DNA of 64,000 nt from Bradyrhizobium sp. CCGUVB1N3 (GCF_024199925.1 NZ_JANADR010000001.1:9055501-9119500); one strand, 5' to 3'. Counted from the first letter of the stretch, positions 46,405 to 56,818 are shown. The notes: generated by a model from the sequence alone, not told the origin. Numbers and translations are program-made.

Positions 46405-49127
46405 GCGCCGAACTTCTCGTGCAGCGCCGGGAATAGGCGGTCTGGCTTGAACGGTGTCGACGTGAAACGAATGCCGGTGGCGTCCGCGATCGCGTTGCCG
46501 AGCGCGGCAGAAACGGGATTGTACGGACTTTCGCTCATCGATTTTGCGCCCATCGGTCCGATCGTGTCGGACGTCTCGGCGAAAAGCACTTCCGTGCGCG
46601 GCACATCGGCGAAGGAGGGCAGGTGATAGTCGCGGAATTTGGCGTTGATGATGCGCCCCTGCGCGTCGATCACCATCTCCTCATACATCGCCGCCCCCAG
46701 GGCCTGCGCCACGCCGCCCTCGACCTGGCCGCGGCACTGCATGGGATTGGCGACGACGCCGGCATCGGCCGCCTGCACGCTCCGGAGGATCTTCAACTCG
46801 CCGGTGGCCTTGTTCACCGCCACGCGAAAGCCATGCACGTTGAAAGCCACCGAACGGGGCGTGCCCAGTGAATTGCCGCTGGCGCCGAGCTGCCTGCCGT
46901 CTTCGCGCGCGCCCCGCGCCAGTTCTGCAAAGGACATCCGCCTGACGCCGCTAACGACGGCATTGCTCTCGAGCGTGCAGATTGCGGCGTCGCAAAGCCA
47001 TGCGCCGGCTGCAGCGGACATCAGCTCACGCGCCAGAGCCTCGGCCGCTGCCTGCGTCGCCTTGCCGGCCACGAAGATGCCGGCGCTGCCATAGGCGCCC
47101 GTATCGTGGCCGCCATGCGCGGTGTCGGATTGCTTGAGGCGGATGTTGTCGACGGTGGTCGCAAGCGCAGTGGCCGCGATCTGCCGGTGCACCGTGCTGG
47201 TGCCGTTGCCAAACTCGGCGGTGCCGACCGTGAGCTCGAAACTGCCGTCATCGTTGAGCGCGATCATCGCATCCGCGATGTGCCCGGCCGGCGGCACCGT
47301 GTCGATCATGGTCAGCGCAATGCTCTCGCCGATCAGCCAGTCCGGCGACAAATCGGGCCGGGGCGCGTCCGCCTGCATCGCGCGTTCGACGAGGTCGAGA
47401 CACTGGTCGAGCCCGTAGGAGCCATAAGCGACGTCGTGATATTCCGACGGCGGCGGCGACAGCATGGGATCTCCGGGCCTGACGACGTTGCGGCGGCGGA
47501 TGTCGTACGGGCTGATGCCGAGCTGCCTGGCCAGCTCGTCAATCGCCGCTTCCACGGCGACCAGCGTCTGCGGCAGGCCATAGCCGCGAAATGCGCCCGC
47601 TGGCACCGTGTTGGTGTAGACGGCGATCGCATCAACCTTTTTGTTCGGACAATTGTAGACGCTGATCGACTCGGCCACTGCGTGACCCAGCACCGGCCCG
47701 GCGTGATTGCCATAGGCGCCGGTGTTGGAGAGCACGTCGAGCTGGAGCCCGGTGAGCTTGCCATCCGCATCGGCGCCGGCCTTGACATGGACGCGCATCG
47801 GATGCCGCGTCGAGGTCGCGATGAACTGTTCCTCGCGCGTCAGCTCGAGCTTGACGGGCCGCTCCGTCTTCAGCGCGGCGAGCGCCAGGATGTCCTCGAC
47901 GAACATCTCCTGCTTGCCGCCAAATCCGCCGCCGACGCGCTCGCAGAACACGCGCACCTTGTCCATCGGCAGATCGAAGATATCGGACAGCGCGCGCCGC
48001 GTCAGGAACGGCACCTGCGTGGAGGAGCGGACGTTGAGCACGCCGGATGGATCGAGCCAGGCAAGCCCGCCATGCGTTTCCAGCGCGGCATGCTGCACGC
48101 GCTGCGTCGTGAAGGTGCCTTCAAAGGTCGCGGCTGAAGCAGCAAGCGCCGCTGCGACATCGCCAAACTCGCCATGCGTCTCCGCGACGATGTTGCGCTT
48201 TGCGTTTGCGACGCGATGTTCGGTGGTGCGGTCGGGATGAATGACCGGCGCGCCAGTCGCCATGGCCTTTTCAGGGTCGACGACCGCAGGCAGGATGTCG
48301 TAGGTGACCTCAAGGCGCCGGCATGCTTCCTCCGCAGCAGCCTCGGTCTCCGCCAAGACGGCCGCGACCTTCTGGCCGATGAAACGGACGACGTCGTCGA
48401 GGACGCGCGTATCCTCCGGGTCCATCCAGTCCTTTTCGTGCCGCGCTGTCGAGAACAGGCGGTCGGGCACGTCCTCATGGGTCAGCACCGCGTGGACGCC
48501 GGGAACGTTCAAGGCGGCGCTCTTGTCGATCGCGACGATCCTCGCATGCGGATGCGGCGAACGCAGGAGCTTGATGTGGAGCAGGCCGTCGATCTCGGTG
48601 TCGAAGGTATAGCGCACCTTGCCGCGCACGATGTCGGGGCCGGCCGGCGCGGGCAGGCTGCGGCCGAACGCGCCGCCGGCCTCGACGTTATCGTCGACAT
48701 TGATCTTGCCGTCGAGCGCATCCTCGATTGTGCGATAGCCGGTGCAGCGGCAGATGTTGCCCTTCAGCGCTGCGCCGAGATCGGTGCGCTGCGCCTGGTT
48801 CAGCGACGCGCAGGTCAGGATCATGCCGGCGGTGCAGAAGCCGCACTGGAAGCCTTGCGCAGCGAGAAACGCCTGCTGCATCGGATGCGTGCCGCCGTCA
48901 CCACCTAATCCTTCGATGGTGGTGATTGCGCGACCCTCGGCACGGAAGGCCGGAATCAGGCAGCTATGCACGGGCTCGCCGTCGAGCAGCACGGTGCAGG
49001 CGCCGCAATCACCGGCATCGCACCCCTTCTTGACGCCGAAATGGCCGAGCTCGCGCAGGAAGGTTCGCAGGCATTGGCCTGCGCGTGGGCTCTCCGAAAA
49101 CGGCTTGCCGTTGATCTCGAAGCTCAT
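46401..49127 (-). CDS. Xanthine dehydrogenase, fused 2Fe-2S and molybdopterin subunits
   Basis: 908 residues. The first 160 hold two 2Fe-2S clusters (C36, C41, C44 and C56; QCGFCTAG and GNICRCTGYR). After a linker, the molybdopterin domain starts (DIVRGKVRYTFDTEIDGLLH, GGGFGGKQEMF, AGAFRGYG). The catalytic Glu lies in GAKSMSESPYNP, where the usual GVGEPP is altered. It oxidises hypoxanthine or xanthine to urate. The FAD part is separate, in the next gene, and overlaps by 4 bases. Confidence 0.9.
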   Translation of the reverse strand: MSFEINGKPFSESPRAGQCLRTFLRELGHFGVKKGCDAGDCGACTVLLDGEPVHSCLIPAFRAEGRAITTIEGLGGDGGTHPMQQAFLAAQGFQCGFCTAGMILTCASLNQAQRTDLGAALKGNICRCTGYRTIEDALDGKINVDDNVEAGGAFGRSLPAPAGPDIVRGKVRYTFDTEIDGLLHIKLLRSPHPHARIVAIDKSAALNVPGVHAVLTHEDVPDRLFSTARHEKDWMDPEDTRVLDDVVRFIGQKVAAVLAETEAAAEEACRRLEVTYDILPAVVDPEKAMATGAPVIHPDRTTEHRVANAKRNIVAETHGEFGDVAAALAASAATFEGTFTTQRVQHAALETHGGLAWLDPSGVLNVRSSTQVPFLTRRALSDIFDLPMDKVRVFCERVGGGFGGKQEMFVEDILALAALKTERPVKLELTREEQFIATSTRHPMRVHVKAGADADGKLTGLQLDVLSNTGAYGNHAGPVLGHAVAESISVYNCPNKKVDAIAVYTNTVPAGAFRGYGLPQTLVAVEAAIDELARQLGISPYDIRRRNVVRPGDPMLSPPPSEYHDVAYGSYGLDQCLDLVERAMQADAPRPDLSPDWLIGESIALTMIDTVPPAGHIADAMIALNDDGSFELTVGTAEFGNGTSTVHRQIAATALATTVDNIRLKQSDTAHGGHDTGAYGSAGIFVAGKATQAAAEALARELMSAAAGAWLCDAAICTLESNAVVSGVRRMSFAELARGAREDGRQLGASGNSLGTPRSVAFNVHGFRVAVNKATGELKILRSVQAADAGVVANPMQCRGQVEGGVAQALGAAMYEEMVIDAQGRIINAKFRDYHLPSFADVPRTEVLFAETSDTIGPMGAKSMSESPYNPVSAALGNAIADATGIRFTSTPFKPDRLFPALHEKFGA

Positions 49128-49951
49128 GGCCGCGCGCCATCCAGCAATTCGCGACGGATCTCCTCGGCAAGGTGCAGCGTCATGTGCTTGCGCCAGAACG
49201 GCTTGCCGTGGACGTCGTCGTGGTAGAGGTTATCGGTAATCTCGAGCGCGATGGCTGCGCGCAATGCGTTCGCATCGGGCGGCTTCGGAAAGGACAGCCG
49301 GATCGGGCGCACGGTCGAGGCGGTTACCGTCAGGCTCAGCGCAGCATCGCCATCGAGACGGCCGATCAACAGCGCCGCGGAGCGGCCGACCGGCGTCAGC
49401 GAGATCTGGCGGAACGCCGAACGGCGCTTCAGCGCCGCGAGCGGGATATCGATTTGCCGCAACAGATCGCCCGGCGTCAGGCGATTGCGCTGGTTGCCGG
49501 TGACCAAATCGAGGACCGGAATCCTCTGCTCGCCACCATCAGCCTTCCAGATCGTGCAGATGCCGTCGAGCGCCGAGGTCAGCGAGATCATCGGACCTGC
49601 CGGCAGCGACATACAGAGATTGCCGCCGACGGTCGCTGTCTTCCAGATCTTGAACGAGGCGAGGAAGGCACGGCAGCATTGGGTGATCAGCGGTGCGGCG
49701 AGCCAGTCGGGCGGACAGGTCAACGCATCGAGCTCTGCGATGGTGCAGGTTGCCGCGATCGTCAGATGGGTGTCGGTGATGGTCAGTGCAGGCCATTTGA
49801 GGTCGGCGAGATCAATCAGGCGGGACAGGTGGGCCTGCGGCTCCGAGAACAGCCAGGTTCCGCCCGCGAGCCAAGCATCGCCTGCCGTCCAAGCGGGCAG
49901 TTGCGCGCGGCTCGCCGGATGGGCCACCGACGTGATGGTATTCAAGTCCAT
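49124..49951 (-). CDS. Xanthine dehydrogenase FAD-binding subunit
   Basis: 275 residues of the CO-dehydrogenase flavoprotein type. FAD motifs: AGGTWLFSEPQ and ATVGGNLCMSLPAGPM. The C-terminal domain is present. It passes electrons from the iron-sulfur part to the acceptor. It overlaps the fused subunit gene by 4 bases and is divergent from the 8-oxoguanine deaminase gene. Confidence 0.9.
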   Translation of the reverse strand: MDLNTITSVAHPASRAQLPAWTAGDAWLAGGTWLFSEPQAHLSRLIDLADLKWPALTITDTHLTIAATCTIAELDALTCPPDWLAAPLITQCCRAFLASFKIWKTATVGGNLCMSLPAGPMISLTSALDGICTIWKADGGEQRIPVLDLVTGNQRNRLTPGDLLRQIDIPLAALKRRSAFRQISLTPVGRSAALLIGRLDGDAALSLTVTASTVRPIRLSFPKPPDANALRAAIALEITDNLYHDDVHGKPFWRKHMTLHLAEEIRRELLDGARP

Positions 49952-50091
49952 GAGTACGCCAACGCCTTGAATCGGATCGATCTCTTGAAAAGGAGTCTTG
50001 CAAGTCCGGAGCCAAGTCGCAACAAGGACGCAAGCGGCTGGCCTTCGCCTTGCAGGCGAAAATGCCGGCCGACGTCAGGAGAAACAGGATC

Positions 50092-51438
50092 ATGGATAAC
50101 GCAAAGCCGGTCTGGATCAAGGACCCGCTCGCCATTCTTGCCGACGGTGCCGAGCGCGGCATCGTGGTGCAGGATGGGCGGATCGTCGAGCTTGTCCCCG
50201 CTGGCGGCAAGCCCGCAGCGGACGCCGCAGTCTTCGAGGCGGGCGAACATGTCGTGCTGCCCGGGCTGATCAACACGCATCATCACTTCTACCAGACGCT
50301 GACGCGCGCGCTGCCGGCGGCGATGGACCGCGAGCTGTTTCCCTGGCTCAAGGCGCTCTATCCGGTCTGGGCGCGGATGACGCCGGAGGCGCTCCAGCTC
50401 GGCGTCACTGTGGCGATGTCGGAGCTGTTGCTGTCGGGCTGCACCACCACGACGGATCATCACTACGTCTTCCCCGCGGGCCTGGAAGACGCCGTCGACA
50501 TCGAGGTCGCCGTTGCCAGGCGGCTTGGCGTGCGCGCGCTGCTCACGCGCGGCTCGATGAACCTGTCGCAGCGCGACGGCGGCCTGCCGCCTGATAGCGT
50601 GGTGCAGGATGAGGACACCATCCTCGCCGACAGCGCGCGGGTGGTCGCAAAGCATCACCAGCGCGGCGCGGATGCGATGGTGCAGATCGCGCTCGCGCCA
50701 TGCTCGCCATTCTCGGTGACGACGTCGCTGATGCGCAGCACCGCCGATCTCGCGGACAAGCTCGACGTCCGCCTGCACACCCATCTCGCCGAGACCGAGG
50801 ACGAAAACAGGTTTTGCGAGCAGATATATGGTTGCCGCCCGCTCGACTATCTCGAGCAGTGCGGTTGGCTCAATGCTCGCACCTGGCTCGCCCACGGCAT
50901 CTTCTTCAATGCCGACGAGATGAAGCGGCTCGGCAAAGCGAAGACGACCATCAGCCATTGCGCATGCAGCAACCAGCTTCTCGCGTCCGGCTGCTGCCCG
51001 GTCTGCGAGATGGAGGAGGCTGGCGTCGGCATCGGCCTCGGGGTGGATGGTTCGGCCTCCAACGATGCGTCCAACCTGATGCAGGAGGTGCGCTCCGCGT
51101 TCCTGCTCCAGCGTGCCCGCTATGGCGTGACGAGGATCAGCCACAAGGATGCGCTGCGCTGGGCCACCAAGGGCTCGGCCGCCTGCGTCGGCCGTCCCGA
51201 ACTCGGCGAGATCGCGGTCGGCAAGGCGGCCGATCTCGCGCTGTATAGGCTGGATGAATTGCGCTTCTCGGGTCATGGCGATCCGATTGCCGCGGTCGTG
51301 CTTTGCGGCGCGCATCGGGCTGATCGGGTGATGGTCGCAGGGAAATGGGCCGTGGTCGACGGGGCGATCCCGGGCCTGGACGTCGCCGACCTGATCCGCC
51401 GCCACAGTGCTGCGGCCCGCGCGATGCAGGCAGGTTAG
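50092..51438 (+). CDS. 8-oxoguanine deaminase (amidohydrolase family)
   Basis: 448 residues. Metal ligands are visible in NTHHHFYQT, LHTHLAETEDE, AHGIFF and the Asp of GLGVDGSASND. Residues SGCTTTTDHHYVFP and MNLSQRDGGLPPDS are typical of 8-oxoguanine/isocytosine-type deaminases. It converts 8-oxoguanine (or guanine) to urate (or xanthine), feeding the purine pathway here. ATG 50092 (MDNAKPVW) has CAGGAGAAACAGG upstream. Confidence 0.88.
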   Translation: MDNAKPVWIKDPLAILADGAERGIVVQDGRIVELVPAGGKPAADAAVFEAGEHVVLPGLINTHHHFYQTLTRALPAAMDRELFPWLKALYPVWARMTPEALQLGVTVAMSELLLSGCTTTTDHHYVFPAGLEDAVDIEVAVARRLGVRALLTRGSMNLSQRDGGLPPDSVVQDEDTILADSARVVAKHHQRGADAMVQIALAPCSPFSVTTSLMRSTADLADKLDVRLHTHLAETEDENRFCEQIYGCRPLDYLEQCGWLNARTWLAHGIFFNADEMKRLGKAKTTISHCACSNQLLASGCCPVCEMEEAGVGIGLGVDGSASNDASNLMQEVRSAFLLQRARYGVTRISHKDALRWATKGSAACVGRPELGEIAVGKAADLALYRLDELRFSGHGDPIAAVVLCGAHRADRVMVAGKWAVVDGAIPGLDVADLIRRHSAAARAMQAG

Positions 51439-51458
51439 GACGGATAGGGTAGAGAAGA

Positions 51459-51497
51459 GGGGGCAACCACCATTGCCGGGTATTGGTGGCTACCCCC
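51459..51497. terminator. Hairpin between converging genes
   Basis: GGGGGCAACCACCA pairs imperfectly with TGGTGGCTACCCCC. It lies between the stop at 51438 and the stop at 51550 of the opposite strand. A run of T is missing, so it may be a repeat-type palindrome rather than a strict terminator. Confidence 0.55.
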
Positions 51498-51549
51498 TCC
51501 TGACCTCCTCCGGGAGGGAGCAGGTGATTTTACCAATGCAAGAAGCGTG

Positions 51550-52629
51550 CTACTTGCCCGGAACCTTGTCGTCGATGCCTTTGACGTAGAAGTTCATGCC
51601 GAGGATCTGGCCGTCATCGAGGTGATCGCCGCCTTTGCACTCGACTTCCTTGCCGTCCTGCCCGACGACCGGGCATTTGAACGGATGCAGCTTGCCTGAT
51701 GTGATCGCGGCTTGGGCATCCTCCGCCATCTTTTTCACGTCGTCGGGCATGTTGGTGTAGGGCGCCATCGCAAACATGTGGCTGTCGAGCCCGCCCCAGG
51801 TGTCCTCGGACTTCCAGGTGCCGTCGAGCTCGGCCTTGACGCGCGCAATGTAGTAGGGGCCCCAGGTATCGAGGATCGAGGTGAGCTGCGACTTGGGCCC
51901 GAACTTGATCATCTCGGAATCCTGGCCGAAGGCGAGCTTGCCGCGCTCGCTGGCGATCTGCATCGCTGCCGGCGAATCCGTGTGCTGCATGATGACGTCG
52001 GCGCCTTGGTCGAGCAGCGCCTTGGCCGCGTCGGCTTCCTTGCCCGGATCGAACCAGGTGTTGGCCCAGATGATCTTGACCTTGATGTTCGGATTGATGG
52101 TTTGCGCCGCGAGAATCGTGGCGTTGATGCCGGAGACGACCTCTGGAATCGGGAACGAGCCGATATACCCGAGCACGCCGGTCTTCGACATCTTGGCCGC
52201 GATCAGGCCCTGGATGTAGCGGCCCTGGTACCACTTGGACGAATAGGTCGACATGTTCTTGTCGCGCTTGTAGCCGGTGGCGTGCTCGAAATGCACGTTC
52301 GGATATTTCTTGGCGACCTTCAGTGTCGGGTCCATGTAGCCGAACGACGTCGTGAAGATCAGCTTGTTGCCGGCGCGGACGAGTTGCTCGATCGCGCGCT
52401 CGGCGTCGGGACCTTCGGGCACGTTCTCGAGATAGGTCGTTTCGATCTTGTCGCCGAGCTCCTTTTCGAGCGCCAGGCGCCCTTGATCGTGCTGGTAGGT
52501 CCAGCCGAGATCGCCAATCGGGCCAAGGTAAATGAAGCCGACCTTCAGCTTGTCGGCGGCGGAGGCAGCGCTGACGCTTCCGGCAAGCAAGAGCCCGGCA
52601 GCCAGCGCAAGAAGTGTTTTCCTCATCAT
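51550..52629 (-). CDS. BMP-family (BmpA-like) nucleoside/purine-binding protein
   Basis: 359 residues with a signal peptide (MMRKTLLALAAGLLLAGSVSAASAAD). The BMP body shows KVGFIYLGPIGDLGWTYQHD, YKRDKNMSTYSSKWYQGRYI and GYIGSFPIPEVVSG. It delivers nucleosides or purines to the permeases. Start ATG 52629 has TGGAGATTG upstream. It is the last gene of the minus-strand operon that begins at 56250. Confidence 0.92.
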   Translation of the reverse strand: MMRKTLLALAAGLLLAGSVSAASAADKLKVGFIYLGPIGDLGWTYQHDQGRLALEKELGDKIETTYLENVPEGPDAERAIEQLVRAGNKLIFTTSFGYMDPTLKVAKKYPNVHFEHATGYKRDKNMSTYSSKWYQGRYIQGLIAAKMSKTGVLGYIGSFPIPEVVSGINATILAAQTINPNIKVKIIWANTWFDPGKEADAAKALLDQGADVIMQHTDSPAAMQIASERGKLAFGQDSEMIKFGPKSQLTSILDTWGPYYIARVKAELDGTWKSEDTWGGLDSHMFAMAPYTNMPDDVKKMAEDAQAAITSGKLHPFKCPVVGQDGKEVECKGGDHLDDGQILGMNFYVKGIDDKVPGK

Positions 52630-52699
52630 CAATCTCCAAACAGTCGGGGAAAGCCACACCGCAACGTGCGCGCCCCATCGCGCACGTTGCGGAAGTCCG

Positions 52700-53617
52700 T
52701 CAACGATCGGGCACGAACACGGTGCCAAGCGCGGCCGGCGCGGTCGAGCCGCCGGTGCGCGCGCGCGACAGCAGAACCAGGACGATCACGGTCGCCAGAT
52801 AGGGCAGCGCCGACATAAATTGCGAGGGTATGCCGATGCCCCAGCCCTGCGCGTGCAGTTGCAGGATGGTCACCGCGCCGAACAGGTAGGCGCCGACGAC
52901 GAGCCGCCCCGGCCGCCACGACGAGAACACGACCAGTGCGAGCGCGATCCAGCCGCGGCCCGCGGTCATGCCGGGAATGAAGAAGGGCGTGTAGGCGAGC
53001 GGCAGATAGGCGCCGGCAAGTCCTGCACAGGCGCCACCGAACATCACCGCAAGCGTCCTGATGCGCAGCACCGGGTAGCCCAGTGCATGCGCGGAGACGT
53101 GATTGTCGCCACAGGCGCGCAGGATCAGCCCCGTCCGCGTCTGGTAGAGGAACCACCACACGCCGACGATCAGCGCGATCGAGAGATAGACGAAGGCGTC
53201 TTCGCCGAACAGCACGCGGCCGATCAGCGGAATATCCGTGAGGACGGGGATGTAAAGATGCGGCGCCGGCGTGATGCGCTCGCCGACGAAGCCCGCGCCG
53301 ATCAGGCCGGAGAGGCCGATGCCGAGGATGGTGAGTGCTAGTCCTGTCGCGACCTGATTGACCGCGAGACCAAGCGCCATCAGCGCGAAGACCAGTGACA
53401 TCAGCGTGCCCGCGATGATGCCGCAGATCGCGCCGATGATGATCGAGCCAGTCAGCCAGGCGCCGGCGAAGCCGCAGGCCGCGCCCATGATCATCATGCC
53501 CTCGACGCCGAGATTGAGGACGCCTGAGCGCTCGGTCACGAGCTCGCCGGTCGCCGCGATCAGCAGCGGCGTCGAGGCGGCAAGCACCGACAGGATGATG
53601 GCTTCAACCAGTTCCAC
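52700..53617 (-). CDS. BMP-type ABC transporter permease 2
   Basis: 305 residues, with about nine hydrophobic segments, of the NupQ/YufQ type: ELVTERSGVLNLGVEGMMIMGA and GLILRACGDNHVSAHALGYP. It overlaps permease 1 by 14 bases. It forms the membrane channel with the partner permease. Confidence 0.9.
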   Translation of the reverse strand: MELVEAIILSVLAASTPLLIAATGELVTERSGVLNLGVEGMMIMGAACGFAGAWLTGSIIIGAICGIIAGTLMSLVFALMALGLAVNQVATGLALTILGIGLSGLIGAGFVGERITPAPHLYIPVLTDIPLIGRVLFGEDAFVYLSIALIVGVWWFLYQTRTGLILRACGDNHVSAHALGYPVLRIRTLAVMFGGACAGLAGAYLPLAYTPFFIPGMTAGRGWIALALVVFSSWRPGRLVVGAYLFGAVTILQLHAQGWGIGIPSQFMSALPYLATVIVLVLLSRARTGGSTAPAALGTVFVPDR

Positions 53618-54695
53618 GGGTCACCTGGCGGTTCGGGAAGACGAGCCGGAAACGGTAGAGGATCAGGGAGTCGCAGGCGAGCACGTAGAACAGCAAAATG
53701 CCCTGAAAGACCTTGGTCACGTCAAGCGGGATCTTCATTGCGATCTGGGCCTGCTCGCCGCCGATGAAGGTCAATGCGAGGAAAAGGCCTGCAATTAATA
53801 TTCCAATCGGATTCAACCGGCCGAGGAAGGCGACGATGATGGCGGTAAAACCGTAGCCGGGCGAGATGCCGGGTTGCAGATGGCCGACGGGCCCGGCGAC
53901 CTCGATGATGCCAGCAAGGCCGGCCAGTGCGCCCGAGACGGCGAAGGTCAGGATGATCAACTGGTTGGAGTTGAAGCCGCCGAACCGCGCCGCGCGCGGC
54001 GCAGCGCCAACCACGCGGATCTCGAACCCCTTGATAGTGCGCCCCAGCAGCACCGCCGCTGCCGCGACGACCAGGAGTGCGATGATGGAGCCGAGATGTA
54101 GCCGGCCGCCTTCGATGAGGAGCGGCACGGTCGCGACTGGATCGAACTCGGCCGTGGTCGGGAAATTAAACCCGTGCGGATCGCGCCAGGGGCCGCGCAC
54201 GAGATAATCGAGGAAGAGATCGGCGACATAGACCAGCATCAGGCTGGTCAGGATTTCGCTGGCGCCGAACTTCACCTTGCAGACGGCGGGGATCAGCGCG
54301 TAGAGCGCGCCCGCGATGGCGCCCAGCAGGAGCATCGCCGGCAGCACCCAGGCGCCGGCATCGGTGCCTTGCGTCTTCACCGCGATCCAGCTTCCGGCAA
54401 CCGCGCCGATCAGGAACTGGCCCTCGGCGCCGATGTTCCAGGCATTGGCGAGATAGCAGAGCGACAGCCCGATCGCGATCATCACCAGCGGCGTCGCCTT
54501 CACCGCGATCTCCTGGAGCGAGTAGCCATCGGTCAACGGCGCGATGAAGTAAGCGTGGAGAGCAAGAACCGGATTCTTGCCGAGGACCGCGAACAAGATG
54601 CTCATGGTCACGATCGTCAATCCGATCGCGATCAGCGGCGAGACCAGCGCGATCCTGTTGGAGCGCTCGGCGCGCTTCTCAAGCACGAGCTGCAT
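53604..54695 (-). CDS. BMP-type ABC transporter permease 1
   Basis: 363 residues of the NupP/YufP type: NAWNIGAEGQFLIGAVAGS and GFEIRVVGAAPRAARFGGFN, with a large N-terminal extension. It overlaps the ATPase gene by 17 bases and permease 2 by 14 bases. Confidence 0.9.
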   Translation of the reverse strand: MQLVLEKRAERSNRIALVSPLIAIGLTIVTMSILFAVLGKNPVLALHAYFIAPLTDGYSLQEIAVKATPLVMIAIGLSLCYLANAWNIGAEGQFLIGAVAGSWIAVKTQGTDAGAWVLPAMLLLGAIAGALYALIPAVCKVKFGASEILTSLMLVYVADLFLDYLVRGPWRDPHGFNFPTTAEFDPVATVPLLIEGGRLHLGSIIALLVVAAAAVLLGRTIKGFEIRVVGAAPRAARFGGFNSNQLIILTFAVSGALAGLAGIIEVAGPVGHLQPGISPGYGFTAIIVAFLGRLNPIGILIAGLFLALTFIGGEQAQIAMKIPLDVTKVFQGILLFYVLACDSLILYRFRLVFPNRQVTRGTG

Positions 54696-56250
54696 GCGCG
54701 ACCTCCCTCTGGTCCAGGCTGCTGCCGCCCATCAACAGGCCAAGCTTCTCGCGTGTCGCTTCGCCGGCTGCGAGTGGTGCAGACAGTCGGCCGTGGAACA
54801 TCACCGCGATGCGGTCGGCAATCTCGGCGAGTTCGTCGAGATCCTGGCTCGTCACCAGCACGGCCGCGCCGCCGGCGGCGAGATCCAGAAGCGCCTGGCG
54901 GATGACGGCGGCGGCGCCTGCATCCACGCCCCAGGTCGGCTGGCTTACCACCAGCACGGCCGGGTTGCGCAGAATCTCGCGGCCGACGATGAATTTTTGC
55001 AGATTGCCGCCGGAGAGGCTTGCCGCTTCCGGATCGCGCTTGGCCTTGCGCACGTCGAAGGTCTCCGTCGCCTTGTCGACGGTTTTCAACGTGGCCGCGG
55101 TATCGATGAAGCCGTGCCTGACCATGCCGCTTGCGGCGTGGCCCGTCAGCAACGCGTTTTCCGATAATCGCATGCGCGGCGCGGTGCCGTGGCCGAGCCG
55201 CTCCTCGGGGACGAAAGCCGCGCCCAGCTTGCGGCGCTGGGTGATCGACAAATGACCGGCGGCGATACCTTCGATCACCACCGTGCCGGGATCCTTCGAC
55301 AACCGCTCGCCCGACAAGGCGGCGAAGAGTTCGTCCTGGCCGTTGCCGGCGACGCCCGCAATGCCAAGGATCTCGCCGCCTTTGAGCTCGAGCGAGATGT
55401 GCTCGAGCCGCACGCCGTGAGGCTCGTCGGGCGCAAGCGTGAGATCGTTGATCACGAGCCGCGGCACCGTGGTCTGCCGGCCGGCCGCGGCCTTGACCTC
55501 CTTGATCTCGCCGCCGACCATCATGCGGGCGAGTGAGGCCGCCGTCTCCGCGCGCGGATTGCAGGTTGCGACCTTCTTGCCGCTGCGCAGGATGGTGGCG
55601 GTGTCGCACAGCCGCTTCACCTCTTCGAGCTTGTGGCTGATATAGAGGATCGCGCGGCCTTCGGCCTTCAGACGTTCGAGCACGATGAAGAGCTGGTCGG
55701 CCTCCTGCGGCGTCAGCACGGCGGTCGGTTCGTCCAGGATCAGGAATTTCGGATTCTGCATCAAGGCGCGCACGATCTCGATGCGCTGGCGCTCACCGAC
55801 CGACAATTGCCAGACCTCGCGCCTGGGATCGAGCGGCAGGCCGTAAGTCTTCGAGACCTGCTCCAGCCGCGCCGACATGTCCTTGAAGGATTCCCTGCCG
55901 TCGAGCCCGAGCGCGACGTTCTCGGCGACAGTGAGATTCTCGAACAGCGAGAAATGCTGAAACACCATGCCGATGCCACGGCTGCGGGCTTCCGACGGGC
56001 CGGACAGCACGATGCGCTCACCCTGCCAGCGAATCTCGCCGGCGCTTGGCTGGATCAGGCCGTAGATCGCCTTGACCAGCGTCGACTTGCCGGCGCCGTT
56101 CTCGCCGAGCAGGGCATGGATCTCCTTGGGGAAGATATCAATGTCGATCGACGCGTTGGCGAGGAAGTCGCCATAGCGCTTGGTGAGCCCGATCGTCTGG
56201 AGCAGCGGTAGCTCCCCGGTATGCAGGCTGTTGGGCATCGCGTCTGACAT
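54679..56250 (-). CDS. BMP-type ABC transporter ATPase, double domain
   Basis: 523 residues with two ATPase domains. The first has Walker [10 protein letters not shown], signature LSVGERQRIEIV and Walker B LILDEPTAVLT. The second has a degenerate Walker A (GVAGNGQDELF) but an intact signature LSGGNLQKFIVGRE, the usual asymmetry of nucleoside and sugar ATPases. It heads the operon 56250 to 51550. Confidence 0.92.
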   Translation of the reverse strand: MSDAMPNSLHTGELPLLQTIGLTKRYGDFLANASIDIDIFPKEIHALLGENGAGKSTLVKAIYGLIQPSAGEIRWQGERIVLSGPSEARSRGIGMVFQHFSLFENLTVAENVALGLDGRESFKDMSARLEQVSKTYGLPLDPRREVWQLSVGERQRIEIVRALMQNPKFLILDEPTAVLTPQEADQLFIVLERLKAEGRAILYISHKLEEVKRLCDTATILRSGKKVATCNPRAETAASLARMMVGGEIKEVKAAAGRQTTVPRLVINDLTLAPDEPHGVRLEHISLELKGGEILGIAGVAGNGQDELFAALSGERLSKDPGTVVIEGIAAGHLSITQRRKLGAAFVPEERLGHGTAPRMRLSENALLTGHAASGMVRHGFIDTAATLKTVDKATETFDVRKAKRDPEAASLSGGNLQKFIVGREILRNPAVLVVSQPTWGVDAGAAAVIRQALLDLAAGGAAVLVTSQDLDELAEIADRIAVMFHGRLSAPLAAGEATREKLGLLMGGSSLDQREVAHAARA

Positions 56251-56818
56251 TCGCCGTCACGTGGGTCGGGTAAAGTGCCTCTGCCTCAATAGTGGGCTAG
56301 TTTGATCCGGCGCGTAAGTAGCGAAAAAACGTCATGCCTTGCTCAACGCTTCGGCAAACGAGTGGATTCGCCGTCCATTCGCGATTCTCCTGCGGCAGTT
56401 TTAGCGAGTCCGTAGTTGTGCGGTAAGTGTCTGTTGCAAATTTGTGACGGTTCGAACCAAATCGGAACCGCCTGTGCAGCGTTGATGCCTAGTTGGGCAA
56501 TCGATGCGTTCGCCTTGCATGTTTTGCATCGATGCGATGACACCGTGCGCTCGGGCCCGCCGTGCAGTTTTTTGCGGGGCACAAAAGGCAAATAAAAACA
56601 ATCGGGAAACTCTGGCAAGCGCTTGCACGCGGTTCTGGGGCGGAGCGCGCCGCCGCGCATGTAAGCTTGGCGAAAAAGTCCTGATCCCCGCGAGCCTTCT
56701 GCCGAAACCTGCAGCAGGCGTTGAAGCAAGTTGAGGCTTCTCACCCCAGGGGAACAGCGCAAGTGTCGCACCCAACGGGGCTTGATTTCTAAAGCTTCAT
56801 CTCTTGGGGGTGTTCAGG
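56251..56818. other. 568-base intergenic region with divergent promoters
   Basis: It separates the BMP-transporter operon from the Tsx-like pseudogene. Nothing gene-like on either strand. Shared purine or nucleoside control would be expected here, but I see no clear operator. Confidence 0.5.
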
